Source: Neorhizobium tomejilense (GTDB taxonomy: Bacteria > Pseudomonadota > Alphaproteobacteria > Rhizobiales > Rhizobiaceae). Taken from it: DNA of 64,000 nucleotides. A model generated the notes under the pieces. That model was not told the DNA's origin, ran no database searches, and saw only the letters and a list, made by a program, of their open reading frames with translations. This document shows, piece after piece, positions 17,244 through 26,658 of the stretch; position 1 is the first letter of the stretch; every line of letters starts with the position of its first letter. Location of the stretch: NCBI GenBank assembly GCA_002968845.1, contig PVBG01000001.1:372001-436000 (forward strand). The letters run 5' to 3'. A program made the position numbers and the translations under genes.

Positions 17244-18536
17244 ATGCTACTTATTCATCTATCTGACATTCATTTTCGGCGTGGCGAGATCGGAACGGCC
17301 ATGGACCCGAATGCGAGTCTTCGAAATGAACTTTTGAGGGATGCCGAAGCGAAATGTAAGGAAATCGGGAAGAAGCCCTCCGCAGTATTGATTTCCGGAG
17401 ATATCGCTTTTGCAGGCGACAGAGAGGAATACCTGTTTGCGCTTGCCTGGATCGAAGAGTTCTGCGCCCGCTGTGGTGCTGAGCTTGACAGCGTCTTTGT
17501 TATTCCGGGAAATCACGATGTCGACCGGAAAAGAGCCGGGTCCATGGTGGTTCAATCAATTCACAACGATATCAAGGTCACCGAAAAAAAACATCTTGAT
17601 CGAAAACTGGCAAAGCTTCTATCCGATGAAGAAACCGGTGCGCTGCTTTATCAAAGCATCGAGGCTTACAATGATTTCGCTTTGCAATTCTACTGCGATC
17701 TAAAAGCGCCAGACAGAACTACGGCCAAGCGCCCCCTACTTTTAAATGACAACTCTATACTGCAGATAACAGGTTTTAATTCGGCTTTTACATCGAGCGA
17801 ACACGACAAAATACCCGATTTGTTTGTAGACCCGGCGTGTTTTCAACTGCAGCGGCAATCAGGGGTTACCCATCTAGTTCTGTGCCACCACCCTTACAAC
17901 TGGTTGCGCAATGGTTATCAATTGGAACAGCATCTCAACTCTGTCTCAACAATACAGCTATTCGGACACGAACACGCGAATCGAATAACGAATGGCCGCG
18001 ACCATCTCAAAATCGCAGCCAGTGCCGCCCATCCCGATAGAACTGAAGATGGGTGGGAGCCAGGCTACAACCTTATTGAACTGGAGGTTGTCGGGGGCGG
18101 CGTCGAAGCGCGCAAGCTGAAGACGCGGGTGCATGTAAGAGTCTGGCAACAAAATCCGGATGAATTCCGCGCCAAAACCGACCGTGGCCGGGATACCTTC
18201 GACAATCTCATTCCGTTGGAACCATGGCAGCCGTCTGAGCCTTTGCTTGACGCAAAGATGGTGACGTCGCATGATGCCGGTCAAATCAAAAGTGGTTCTG
18301 CTTGGGCGGTTTCATCTGGAAAGGTCGATCCTATGGACCCCCTCCGCGACGTCGGCGTCAGGTTTTTTAAGCTAACTCTCAGTCAAAAGATGGCTGTAAC
18401 TGGCCAACTCGATCTCATAGAGCAAGAGGATGCTCAGGTGCCGGATTACGAGCGTTTCCGGCGCGCTTTTGTAAGGGCGCGCGACCGTGGGTTGATAGAG
18501 AAGCTCGATGAAGCAATCAAAGCTGCGTCCAAGTAA
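17244..18536 (+). CDS. calcineurin-like metallophosphoesterase (first gene of GTPase-associated conflict system)
   Basis: A 430-residue protein with a complete two-metal phosphoesterase motif set: LIHLSDIHF, VLISGDIAFAGDR, VIPGNHDVDR, VLCHHPYNW and LFGHEHANR. This part ends near residue 270. The C-terminal about 150 residues hold no motif I know and end in a helical segment (RFRRAFVRARDRGLIEKLDE) that resembles a small effector-associated or adaptor helix bundle. The ATG at 17244 places LIHLSDIHF at the N terminus as usual; another ATG lies 7 codons upstream. In this operon it is the likely effector, acting on nucleotides or nucleic acid. Confidence 0.85.
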   Translation: MLLIHLSDIHFRRGEIGTAMDPNASLRNELLRDAEAKCKEIGKKPSAVLISGDIAFAGDREEYLFALAWIEEFCARCGAELDSVFVIPGNHDVDRKRAGSMVVQSIHNDIKVTEKKHLDRKLAKLLSDEETGALLYQSIEAYNDFALQFYCDLKAPDRTTAKRPLLLNDNSILQITGFNSAFTSSEHDKIPDLFVDPACFQLQRQSGVTHLVLCHHPYNWLRNGYQLEQHLNSVSTIQLFGHEHANRITNGRDHLKIAASAAHPDRTEDGWEPGYNLIELEVVGGGVEARKLKTRVHVRVWQQNPDEFRAKTDRGRDTFDNLIPLEPWQPSEPLLDAKMVTSHDAGQIKSGSAWAVSSGKVDPMDPLRDVGVRFFKLTLSQKMAVTGQLDLIEQEDAQVPDYERFRRAFVRARDRGLIEKLDEAIKAASK

Positions 18537-18553
18537 GTGTTTCGGAGGATATT

Positions 18554-19633
18554 TTGACTGCTATTAATCTTGCGGATTTTTATCGCACCGCAAATCTCTC
18601 CCCAAGCCATGAAATCATAACCCTTCGGACAGAACCCGTAAAGAAAGCCGCAGCTCAAATTACTGGAGAGCAATCGGTCGATCTTGTTAGGTATTACTAT
18701 GGCCTTCCGAGGGCTCAGGAGGCCACTTGGCTTCCTGAGCTTTTTCGCGAATCTGACGCGTCGTTCTCTCTGATTGAAAACGAGCGAGAGGCCGCAGTCT
18801 TGGCAGCTGCTATTCTTGCAACCTCTATCGGCTCCGGGTCACCCAGGCCCGCAGTGGCCGTCTTAGCAGGTTCCGGGGGAGGGCTCCGGGCACCGCTCGT
18901 ATGTCCGCAGGTCGTTGGACAGGCCCGCGATACCCTGGTCTCAGATGCTATTGAACGGCGGAATGGCGCTTTACCGGACGTACGGAGCATCAAAGCCCCG
19001 GGCCGTACAAAAACGGGGGCAAGCGCCGCCGCTGCTGTCGTAGCTCAGGATTGGGCAAAAGCGGGAGAGACACTTAAGTTAGTTTCAGATGAAAACGTCA
19101 AGAATATCGAGGCGCTGGTTTCCCAGACGGTTTCGATCCTAACTCCCCTCACTAGCGCGATCAAAGAACTGCGGGAAGAGGTGCAAATTCTTTGGTGGCA
19201 CATCGGCGGCTGGAGCAGGGATTTACAGAAACCTTTCGCCGAGTTTCCTGCCGAGACCGCTGCTATGCTTGCGGGGATCGACATCGCCGAGCTGTCAGAT
19301 GCCGTCCGTCCCCCGGCGTCTTCTCTCGTACTGCTTGAAAAGACCCTTGCGCTTGGACGCGAGACGGTCCCGGCCGACTGTACTTTTGAAAGCGCTGTTA
19401 TGGGGCTTTCTGTTGACCAACTCGCCGCAATTGATCTTCCGGCATCTCTTACGGGAATCGTCGATCTTTGCCCGATCCACACCGCGCTGCTTAAGGCTCG
19501 GGAAATAGGAGGAAACGGTGCCTGGCATCAGGCGTTCACAAAATCGACTGGTCTTGAGCCCACGGCTGCTCTTTCACCCATCTGCTTTGCCATGCAGGCT
19601 CTCCGCGAGCGACTGCTGACCTATTGCATATGA
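18554..19633 (+). CDS. GASH-like GTPase-associated helical protein
   Basis: A 359-residue mostly helical protein with a TTG start preceded by GGAGGA. The centre has ILWWHIGGWSRDLQKPFAEF after a predicted coiled helix, and the C terminus is a helical repeat region. Position between a putative effector and two P-loop GTPase-like genes, together with the WWHIGG-x-SR segment, fits the GTPase-associated system helical domain (GASH) family. The assignment rests on memory of the family and synteny. It is probably the scaffold that links GTPases to the effector. Confidence 0.65.
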   Translation: MTAINLADFYRTANLSPSHEIITLRTEPVKKAAAQITGEQSVDLVRYYYGLPRAQEATWLPELFRESDASFSLIENEREAAVLAAAILATSIGSGSPRPAVAVLAGSGGGLRAPLVCPQVVGQARDTLVSDAIERRNGALPDVRSIKAPGRTKTGASAAAAVVAQDWAKAGETLKLVSDENVKNIEALVSQTVSILTPLTSAIKELREEVQILWWHIGGWSRDLQKPFAEFPAETAAMLAGIDIAELSDAVRPPASSLVLLEKTLALGRETVPADCTFESAVMGLSVDQLAAIDLPASLTGIVDLCPIHTALLKAREIGGNGAWHQAFTKSTGLEPTAALSPICFAMQALRERLLTYCI

Positions 19634-19637
19634 GTAT

Positions 19638-20588
19638 ATGATGTCTGAAGCCAAGGAACCGTTCTATACCGATGTCGATGACGAGAATGACTTTGCTCAC
19701 GAGCATGAGGTATCGGACCGCGTGCCTCTTCGGCACGGCGAGGCCATGACAGCCGCTGAAGTCGAGCGATTCCTCCTCGCAAAGCCTGCGAACCTGGTTT
19801 CAATCATCGGTGAAACACTGAGTGGCAAAACCACGCTGATGGCAGCGGTCTACGACAGGTTCCTGAAAGGACCATTTGCCGATTTCACCTTTGCCGGAAG
19901 TCACACCATTGTTGGACTGGAACGTCGGTCACATCATTCCAGAGTAGAGTCTGGCTACTCGACCCCAGAAACAGAAAGAACATCTCTCTCTGATGGTCTG
20001 CTTTATTATCACTTTGCGCTCGTGCCCACGGACAATCCTAAGCGACGACTGAATCTCTTTTTGTCCGACCGGGCTGGCGAATCTTATCAAATGGCCCGGT
20101 CCAACACCGACCTTGTGAAAGCGCTTCCCGAAATGCGCCGGTCAGGGCGGAGTGTCATACTTCTTGATGGCTCAAAGGTTGCGAACAAAATCGAACGTTC
20201 GGGAGCAATGCAGAACGTTCGACAATTGATGCAAGCCTTTCTCGATAACTACGGGTTTGACAGCGGATCGCGAATCCAGGTTGTTACAACAAAGAAGGAT
20301 TTGCTAGATAAGGCCGATGACGCGGCAATACTGGCAGGCCGCCTTTCAGACTTCAGAAACAAGCTAGAGTCGGATTTTGCGTCTCGTCTTGGGGAATTGT
20401 GCTTTGCTGAAATCGCGGCGCGAGACCCGTCAGGAGGGTATCCCGTGGGGGCAGGCGTCGATGAATTGCTACGGACGTGGATGCAAAGTGACGCAATGCC
20501 CGCGCCTGCGGTAAGGCCCCCACTTCCCTTGCCCTCCTCAGAGATGGACAGGCTCCTTTTTCGTAGCAGGCTGGAGGAATGGCCATGA
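19638..20588 (+). CDS. DO-GTPase-like P-loop protein 1
   Basis: A 316-residue protein. Walker A GETLSGKTT is at residues 58-66, a DxxG-type switch occurs in FLSDRAGESYQ, and VVTTKKDLLD supplies a TKxD base-recognition motif. This is the TRAFAC-like layout of the double-GTPase families. The N-terminal about 50 residues are acidic and unstructured-looking. The stop overlaps the next ATG (ATGA), so the two P-loop proteins should be made in equal amounts, in line with a GTPase pair. Confidence 0.75.
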   Translation: MMSEAKEPFYTDVDDENDFAHEHEVSDRVPLRHGEAMTAAEVERFLLAKPANLVSIIGETLSGKTTLMAAVYDRFLKGPFADFTFAGSHTIVGLERRSHHSRVESGYSTPETERTSLSDGLLYYHFALVPTDNPKRRLNLFLSDRAGESYQMARSNTDLVKALPEMRRSGRSVILLDGSKVANKIERSGAMQNVRQLMQAFLDNYGFDSGSRIQVVTTKKDLLDKADDAAILAGRLSDFRNKLESDFASRLGELCFAEIAARDPSGGYPVGAGVDELLRTWMQSDAMPAPAVRPPLPLPSSEMDRLLFRSRLEEWP

Positions 20589-21412
20589 CTGAGAGCTATA
20601 TTCCCATCCTTGGCCTGCCAATGTCAGGAAAAACCACTTTTCTAGCCGCTCTTTGGCATCTCCTAACCGCTGGGGAAATCGAAAGCCGACTCGTTCTTGA
20701 TAAACTCGTTGGAAATCACGAACACTTAAACCGGATCGTTGCAGCTTGGCGGCGTTGCGAAGAAATGTCTCGAACTTCGATTGCAGAAGAGACCACTGTA
20801 AGAATTCATGCTCATGATCGCGAAACAGACAAGAAAATCGTCTTGGATTTTCCTGATCTTTCTGGAGAGTCGTTCGAACTCCAATTTTCTTCTCGTTCAT
20901 GTACCAAGGATTATGTCGCAGATTTCGCTAAAGCTGCGGGATTGATCTTGTTCGTCAATGCGGATCGCTCCACGGACCCCCTATCCATAATTGAACTGCA
21001 GGAACTTGTTGGCCCCGCTGATGCTCCAAATGAACTTGCTAGGGACTGGTCAGCAAATCTGGTTCCAGAACAAGCCCGGGTTGTCGATCTGCTGCAGTTT
21101 TTGCAGGAACCGCCGTTCGAACGTCGACGCCGAAAATTCGTGATCGCAATATCAGCGTGGGACGTTGTTCAAGGCAATCGCACGCCCGAGCAATGGCTCG
21201 AACATGAAATGCCGCTGCTCCATCAATTTCTGAAGAATAATCAGCACAGCTTCGAACTCATGGCTTTTGGTATCTCTGCTCAGGGCGGCAATGCGAAAAG
21301 CGAACGCGAAAGACTTTTGGCTCAGGTTCCATCGGAGCGTCTTCGCTGCGTCGGACGTGGGATTGACTCAAGCGACATCTCCCTGCCAATAGCTTGGCTG
21401 AGCGGAGATTGA
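20585..21412 (+). CDS. DO-GTPase-like P-loop protein 2
   Basis: A 275-residue protein. Walker A GLPMSGKTT is at residues 10-18, the DxxG switch in LDFPDLSGESFE, and ISAWD stands where the N/TKxD motif is expected. I chose the ATG at 20585 because GGAGGA is 6 bases before it and it forms an ATGA overlap with the previous gene. The two proteins share the SGKTT and GES switch features but are otherwise dissimilar, consistent with two different DO-GTPase families encoded side by side. Confidence 0.75.
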   Translation: MTESYIPILGLPMSGKTTFLAALWHLLTAGEIESRLVLDKLVGNHEHLNRIVAAWRRCEEMSRTSIAEETTVRIHAHDRETDKKIVLDFPDLSGESFELQFSSRSCTKDYVADFAKAAGLILFVNADRSTDPLSIIELQELVGPADAPNELARDWSANLVPEQARVVDLLQFLQEPPFERRRRKFVIAISAWDVVQGNRTPEQWLEHEMPLLHQFLKNNQHSFELMAFGISAQGGNAKSERERLLAQVPSERLRCVGRGIDSSDISLPIAWLSGD

Positions 21413-21414
21413 CA

Positions 21415-23382
21415 ATGTCGGAAATGCCTTCTGGGGGCATCAAATTTGAACAGTGCCTGTTCGGCTACAGCGATGGCCATCGACTTCTAGCAGCATCATC
21501 TGGCGTATCCGACAAAATTGCTTCAACCTTGCTGCCGTATTCAGATTTGGCTGCTGGCATCTTTGATAGAAATCAAGCCTACTGGACCGGCTTGCCGGTT
21601 CCAGGAGCAAAAAAATATGCGCTTATGCGTACATGGCCCGCTCCGGAAATGCCGAGACCTGGCTGCGTATGGACGCATGTGATCCTTATCGATTTTCCTG
21701 ACATTGCAAAATTCGAAAATCTTGCTCAACTAATTGCGTATGTCCGTCGGCCACAGTCGAACGAAAGTCTCGGCTTTTACCAGAAGATCATACACCTACC
21801 GTCATTCATCGACGCCTGCTTGCCTTTGCCCTTTACAATCAGAGACACCGTCCAGCTCCTAAGGTGTATTTACGGCCCAGTTCAGCGTTCACTTAGGGGA
21901 GTGAGCAGCTCGCCCGACGATTTGATTTTCGCAGTTTGGTCCCAACAGTGGCCCAGATTGCGCCGAGCGTTCGCCTTTCAGACGGCAATTTTAGTTCAAC
22001 CCGAGAAAAATCCGAGGTTTGATCTTCGAATTTCCGCAACAGGGACGAGTGAGTCGCTAGAGGAGCCAATTACGCGTTCTGAGGCTGAAGCAGCCATGGA
22101 TGTTTCCGAAGGCTCTCTGACTGATTTCCGACGCTTCCTGTGGCGCTACGGCTCGGACCTCAAGAACGGCCGTGGCGCATTTTGGACGCTTGTGGAACTT
22201 TACTGCGATTTTGTCCTTGATGAGAACCCTGCACCCTTTGGAAGCGCCATCGAGCGCACTTATTTCCATTTTCCCGACGTTGACGATGCACTCACGTTGA
22301 AGAATGACCTTCTCGGTCTGTCAAATTCGGAGTGGTCGGTTTTCAGCCATCCGGACCCGTTGGATGTTCTTAGATTCGTGGTTGAGCGGCCTGACTTGGC
22401 AAACGGCATGTCAATGGCTGAAAAGCACCTTACTGCTGTGGCCGAAGTTCTGGCGAGCCGCCCGAAGGAGCTTATAGCTCTTGCGAATAAGGCCGCCGAG
22501 CGGAAGACGCCGTTTTCCGCGTTCCTTTTAAACGAGATAGCGAGCCACGCCGCTCCCACTTCCTTCCTTAAATTGTGCGCCAAGTTTCCCCACGTTCGCA
22601 GGGAGGTTGTTGCTCGCAGGCCAGAACTTCTGGACCAAGATGCTGTTTCACAAATTCCCCCTGAGGAAATAGTCGCGTTGATTAAGGGGAGTCGGGTCGA
22701 TCAGGGACTTCTGGTTAAGCTAGCGCCCCGCCTTTTAAGCGTAGACAGTCAGCTACTTGCGGACTTTTTCTTCAATGCAGCGCCAGCCGAGATCGCGATG
22801 ATGGTGATCGAACGGACGATGAAAGGGAGCCAAACGCCCCGCTGTTGGATGGAGCTGATGGCCAAGGTTGAAGCCACAGAGATTGCTGATATCGTACTAA
22901 AATGCGCGAGTTCAATGTCTGAACTCGCCACTGGAATTACACTCTTCAAGTGGGATGTCAGACTTGGTGCTTCGATAAACGCGGCTCGTTGGAGCGTGCT
23001 CATTAGTAAGCTCGAAAATAACGTGTCAGGCGCGGACGCTCAATGGCTGCGCTGCTTCCTGTTAGCTATATCGTTAAAAACTCCGCAAAAGGGTCGAGAG
23101 CCGCTGCTGGAATATGCGTTTGACGCAGTTCACGATGACATCGCCAATTCTCGCCTTCCTTACGGCGCATTCGATCTCATTGCGCCCTATTTAGCAGACG
23201 TGTTTTTCTGGCTAAGGTGGGACACCTGTTTGCGGCTGCGAATTTCGGTTGTGAACGCATACTTGTCATCGAAGCTCAATAGGCAAAGCTTTTCGCGGCT
23301 CACTGATAACAAAAAGCTTAGCGCCCAGCTGTTTGACTTGATGAGCGATTCCAAAGACGGAAGGCGATTTCTAAAAGATTAG
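21415..23382 (+). CDS. GAP1-like GTPase-associated protein
   Basis: A 655-residue protein. Its N terminus has FEQCLFGYSDGHRLLAASSG, then WTHVILIDF, the pattern I know from the GAP1-N1 domain. The middle and C-terminal parts are helical with no catalytic motif (GAP1-M and GAP1-C would be expected there). It starts 2 bases after the previous stop with GGAG upstream. In predicted conflict systems GAP1 is the large partner of the double GTPases, perhaps sensing or regulating nucleotide state. Last gene of the operon. Confidence 0.75.
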   Translation: MSEMPSGGIKFEQCLFGYSDGHRLLAASSGVSDKIASTLLPYSDLAAGIFDRNQAYWTGLPVPGAKKYALMRTWPAPEMPRPGCVWTHVILIDFPDIAKFENLAQLIAYVRRPQSNESLGFYQKIIHLPSFIDACLPLPFTIRDTVQLLRCIYGPVQRSLRGVSSSPDDLIFAVWSQQWPRLRRAFAFQTAILVQPEKNPRFDLRISATGTSESLEEPITRSEAEAAMDVSEGSLTDFRRFLWRYGSDLKNGRGAFWTLVELYCDFVLDENPAPFGSAIERTYFHFPDVDDALTLKNDLLGLSNSEWSVFSHPDPLDVLRFVVERPDLANGMSMAEKHLTAVAEVLASRPKELIALANKAAERKTPFSAFLLNEIASHAAPTSFLKLCAKFPHVRREVVARRPELLDQDAVSQIPPEEIVALIKGSRVDQGLLVKLAPRLLSVDSQLLADFFFNAAPAEIAMMVIERTMKGSQTPRCWMELMAKVEATEIADIVLKCASSMSELATGITLFKWDVRLGASINAARWSVLISKLENNVSGADAQWLRCFLLAISLKTPQKGREPLLEYAFDAVHDDIANSRLPYGAFDLIAPYLADVFFWLRWDTCLRLRISVVNAYLSSKLNRQSFSRLTDNKKLSAQLFDLMSDSKDGRRFLKD

Positions 23383-23424
23383 GCGTTGATGCGCGATGGA
23401 GTCGATCTAAGAAACGACGGCACT

Positions 23425-25476
23425 CTACGGGCCTTCGTCTGGGCAGGTCTCGTCCGCCCCGTTCTGAAACCTGGCGGCCACGAGGCTCGTATCCGTTGTC
23501 GGGCTGCCGCTGATCAAAGAGCATAGCAGTGCCGTGAGGCGGTCGCCGGATATTTCCCGTTCAGATTTCAATACAGTCGCGAGATGAACAACCGCGTCTC
23601 GGTGCAATTCGAGCGCTGCTTTTGCCCGGTCGAATTCGGTTTTCAGAATCCGATCTATTTCCAATCGCAGCTCCGGAAAGAGATTGAGAAAATTCGGCTC
23701 ATTCGGATCGGCGGACGGTATTGAAAAAACACGCAGCGTACGCCCCATCCCAAACATCGAGACCATTTTCAGCGCGAGTTCAGTTGCTCCGGCAAGATCG
23801 CTTCCAGTGGTTCCACCTGCTGTCGTAGACCGGTCGCCAAGAACAAATTCTTCTGCAACTATCCCGCCAAGCTGCATCGCTATGTCTGCGCGAAAGGAAT
23901 TCTCTGTCCGGATTGTTAGCTTCGGAAGAGATATCGTGGTTCGCCCATGCGAGTCCTGGCCGTCTTCATCGCGATGATCGAGGTCGAATACTTCGACGGA
24001 TTCGACTACGCCGACGTCGAAGAGCTTAGCTAGGATCGTATGGCCTGCTTCGTGTACGCACACGCGCCAGTCGTCGTCATGCGAAAGCGCGAGTTCTTTC
24101 GGCAGTTGCTCAGCTACGTCCGATATTTTTAGAGATCGACCGTCCAAGCGGGCTTTTTGTCTTGCACGGCGCGCGATGTATTCAAGGTCTGCGCCGGTAC
24201 GACCAGGGAGACGCGCTGCGATCCCGGCGAGACCCGGTTCCTCGGCGATTTCAGGGAGATAGTATCTCAAAATGTCCGCCCGCGTTAAGCGGTCCGGCTT
24301 ACTTATAAGGATGTGCTTTTCCAGTCGTCCGGCTCGTAAGAAAGCGGGGTCGATCCTCTCGGGAAGATTGGTTGCACCCATGATGACAACGCCCTCATGT
24401 CCCGATGTGCCGTCAATAGCTTCAAGCGCTGCGTTAATAACTTCAAGGACATACTGCGCGTTGTCGCCGCTCAACTTTGCGCGGTCACCGAACCCATCGA
24501 ATTCGTCGATTAAAAAAATTGAGGGCGCTTTCTCTTTTGCCTCGGCAAAGTCGGCGTACATAGCCTTCAGGAGATCACCGAGATGCCCATGCGACTGCCA
24601 TTTTGCCAAGGACGCTGCGATGAGGGTTGAATCACACTCCGCAGCGAGAGCCGTGGCGAAGCTTGTCTTACCCACGCCTGGCGGTCCGTACAAAAGAACT
24701 CCTTTATCGACATCACTCCAGGAGAGAATTCCTTTGCGCCACCCGGCGAGGTCGGCTTTGAGTCTGAGTCCCCAGCTACCTGCCTCGCCGAATGATATAA
24801 GAGGAAGTGGAGAGCGGGGATATTTTGCTCTTGAAGCTATTTGCCGAACCCGTTGAAGAGCGGGAGCAGCAGGCCGGGCCTTGCGGTAGACCGCGTCAAT
24901 GAAAGGAGCGTTCTGCTTGAGCAGGAACGATACATCTTCGCTGGTATGCGGGCCGGTTCGCAGCAAGCGCGAAAGGCCGTCGAAGTACCGATTGGACACC
25001 TCCAGATCGACAATCTTGTCTGCGGCTGCCGCGAATTCGGGATGAAGCTCACCGCCGTCATGTACGAACACAACTACCTTCCGGAAGGCTAACTGTTTCT
25101 GTGGTTGAAAATCCCAATGGCCCTTTTTCCCGCGCGGCGAGTGACAAAATACGTTGAGGACAAGGTTTGGCTGCCCGTTCAATGGGCCAAAGCAGATTTC
25201 CGATAGATACTCGTAGTCGTCCAATGACCAGACGCGCGGTATCCGCACGACGAGGACATAAGTCTCAGCAGCGAAGAAATCGCGCTCGATTTTGAGCAAA
25301 TGTACCAGCGCGCAATAGGCGATAAACAGCCGAGGGCTAGTGGCTAGACAATCGAGTGCGGCCTTTCGGTTGAACGGCACAGGAGTTTTGGAAAGGGCCT
25401 CGGCAAGTTTGGTTTTTGATCGCGCAAGGTTTTCCAGTGCCCTCTTCAAGCGTCTATCAGGTGCGGCAGGTTTCAT
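23425..25476 (-). CDS. soluble FtsH-like AAA+ ATPase/M41 metalloprotease
   Basis: A 683-residue protein. Residues 1-230 are a unique domain with no membrane helix. The AAA+ module has Walker A GPPGVGKT (264-271), Walker B FLIDEFD (about 321-327) and an arginine-finger region FLRAGRLEKH. The peptidase follows with the zinc motif HEAGH (475-479) and a downstream GGTTGSDLAGA. This is FtsH order but lacks the N-terminal anchor, so it should act in the cytoplasm on specific targets. It forms a two-gene operon with the DUF6634-like gene and faces the GTPase operon. Confidence 0.9.
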   Translation of the reverse strand: MKPAAPDRRLKRALENLARSKTKLAEALSKTPVPFNRKAALDCLATSPRLFIAYCALVHLLKIERDFFAAETYVLVVRIPRVWSLDDYEYLSEICFGPLNGQPNLVLNVFCHSPRGKKGHWDFQPQKQLAFRKVVVFVHDGGELHPEFAAAADKIVDLEVSNRYFDGLSRLLRTGPHTSEDVSFLLKQNAPFIDAVYRKARPAAPALQRVRQIASRAKYPRSPLPLISFGEAGSWGLRLKADLAGWRKGILSWSDVDKGVLLYGPPGVGKTSFATALAAECDSTLIAASLAKWQSHGHLGDLLKAMYADFAEAKEKAPSIFLIDEFDGFGDRAKLSGDNAQYVLEVINAALEAIDGTSGHEGVVIMGATNLPERIDPAFLRAGRLEKHILISKPDRLTRADILRYYLPEIAEEPGLAGIAARLPGRTGADLEYIARRARQKARLDGRSLKISDVAEQLPKELALSHDDDWRVCVHEAGHTILAKLFDVGVVESVEVFDLDHRDEDGQDSHGRTTISLPKLTIRTENSFRADIAMQLGGIVAEEFVLGDRSTTAGGTTGSDLAGATELALKMVSMFGMGRTLRVFSIPSADPNEPNFLNLFPELRLEIDRILKTEFDRAKAALELHRDAVVHLATVLKSEREISGDRLTALLCSLISGSPTTDTSLVAARFQNGADETCPDEGP

Positions 25477-25805
25477 TGCAGGTTTTCCGACAACGAAAGC
25501 GCTGGGCCGAGCCTGTACCAGCGATTGAAGGTCCGAGCGAGACCCGCGCCTTGGTCCACATAGAACAGTTCTGTCGTTGCTCCCACTTTGCCATCTTTGA
25601 TGTTGGGATGTCCGTGCATCTTTCCAACAAGAACCGGAACCGCTCGCTTCGCAGCGACCCAGTCGGAAATTGTCACGTCGGTTTCTATTGCGGCCGGACC
25701 AAAACGAACGAAATCTTCAAGCGCGGTAGCAAGGTCGCGTAGGCGCGCAACAAGTTCAGGTAGCTGGGTTTCAGGAGCGACACTAACCAGATCATTAAAT
25801 TTCAT
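25473..25805 (-). CDS. DUF6634-like small protein
   Basis: A 110-residue protein with LRDLATALEDFVRFGPAAIE, then WVAAKRAVPVLVGKMHGHPN and a terminal ARTFNRWYRLGPAL. This matches my memory of the DUF6634 pattern (GP..L..A..L..W, LvG.v.GHP, ARTLSR.YRLG). Start chosen at the ATG preceded by GGAG at 6 bases; a GTG 12 codons upstream is possible. It ends in an ATGA overlap with the protease gene, so it may be an adaptor or regulator of the protease. Confidence 0.7.
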   Translation of the reverse strand: MKFNDLVSVAPETQLPELVARLRDLATALEDFVRFGPAAIETDVTISDWVAAKRAVPVLVGKMHGHPNIKDGKVGATTELFYVDQGAGLARTFNRWYRLGPALSLSENLQ

Positions 25806-26127
25806 CGACAGCTCCGTCGCGGTGTTTTTGGTTGGGCTCACCGTCAGCCTCGGCGGGTGACGATGCCGGAATTCCAGGTTGAAGTGATTTGAGACAACCC
25901 TGAACTTTGGTCATCGGAGTCATCGATGTTGAGCAGAACCACATCCAGCTTCGACGATGGGAGGCGAGGGATTTTCTCAATGTGAACTCCGATTCGTGGA
26001 GGTTTCCTTGAGGAAAGAAGAACCATGAGTCTGCATGCAATGTCAATAAAATGCATACAGCGCGCAATAAACGCATCGTCAGCGCATAATGTTGACATTT
26101 TTGCAGTAGGGTCTTCTGTCCCATTCT
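25806..26127. other. 322-base divergent gap
   Basis: Separates the DUF6634/protease operon from the XRE gene and should contain both promoters. TTGACA at 26092-26097 could be a -35 box for the XRE gene but no good -10 follows. ATGCA motifs recur near 26034 and 26051. Nothing else stands out. Confidence 0.35.
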
Positions 26128-26631
26128 ATGGATTTTCACGCAGGAAGTTTTCGTGCTGCTCGGTCCTTGCTTGGCTTAGGGCAAGCGGACGTTTCTGCTC
26201 ATGCAGACGTCGACCGCAATGTCATCTTCAGGGTCGAGGCGGGAAAATATCGACGAGCTATCCGACCGCAGGCTGTTAAGCTGAGGCGATACTTCGAAAG
26301 GGCAGGAATCAAGTTCGCTGAGGCGACGTCCGAGCACGGGCCCGGAATTCTGTGGGATACCGAGAAGGTAGACGTTTTAGTTCCCAGAGGGCACCTACGA
26401 GCTGGTCGGGCACTTGCTGGTCTACTCCAGGCAGACTTGGCCTCGCAGGCGGCGGTCACGCAAAGCCTTATCAGTCGGTTTGCGAGCGGTAAAACTCAAA
26501 CCATACCTACAGAAGAGTTCGAGAAGATCGCAATCGCTCTGAAGAAGGCAGGTATAGTTCTGCTAGACGAGCCAAAAAAACGCGTAGCCGGGGTTCTATT
26601 AGAACGCGCTTTCGAGCATTCATCCGATTAG
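26128..26631 (+). CDS. tandem XRE-type helix-turn-helix regulator
   Basis: A 167-residue protein with two consecutive Cro/C1-like domains. The first (about residues 7-63) reads FRAARSLLGLGQADVSAHA and VIFRVEAGKYRR. The second (about 87-150) reads LRAGRALAGLLQADLASQA and SLISRFASGKTQTIP. Each ends in a similar RRYFERAGIKF or AIALKKAGIVLLDE segment, suggesting an internal duplication. It lies at the right edge of the conflict island and is a candidate repressor of it. Confidence 0.8.
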   Translation: MDFHAGSFRAARSLLGLGQADVSAHADVDRNVIFRVEAGKYRRAIRPQAVKLRRYFERAGIKFAEATSEHGPGILWDTEKVDVLVPRGHLRAGRALAGLLQADLASQAAVTQSLISRFASGKTQTIPTEEFEKIAIALKKAGIVLLDEPKKRVAGVLLERAFEHSSD

Positions 26632-26658
26632 CCACTGCACATTTTCGGACTGAGAAGG

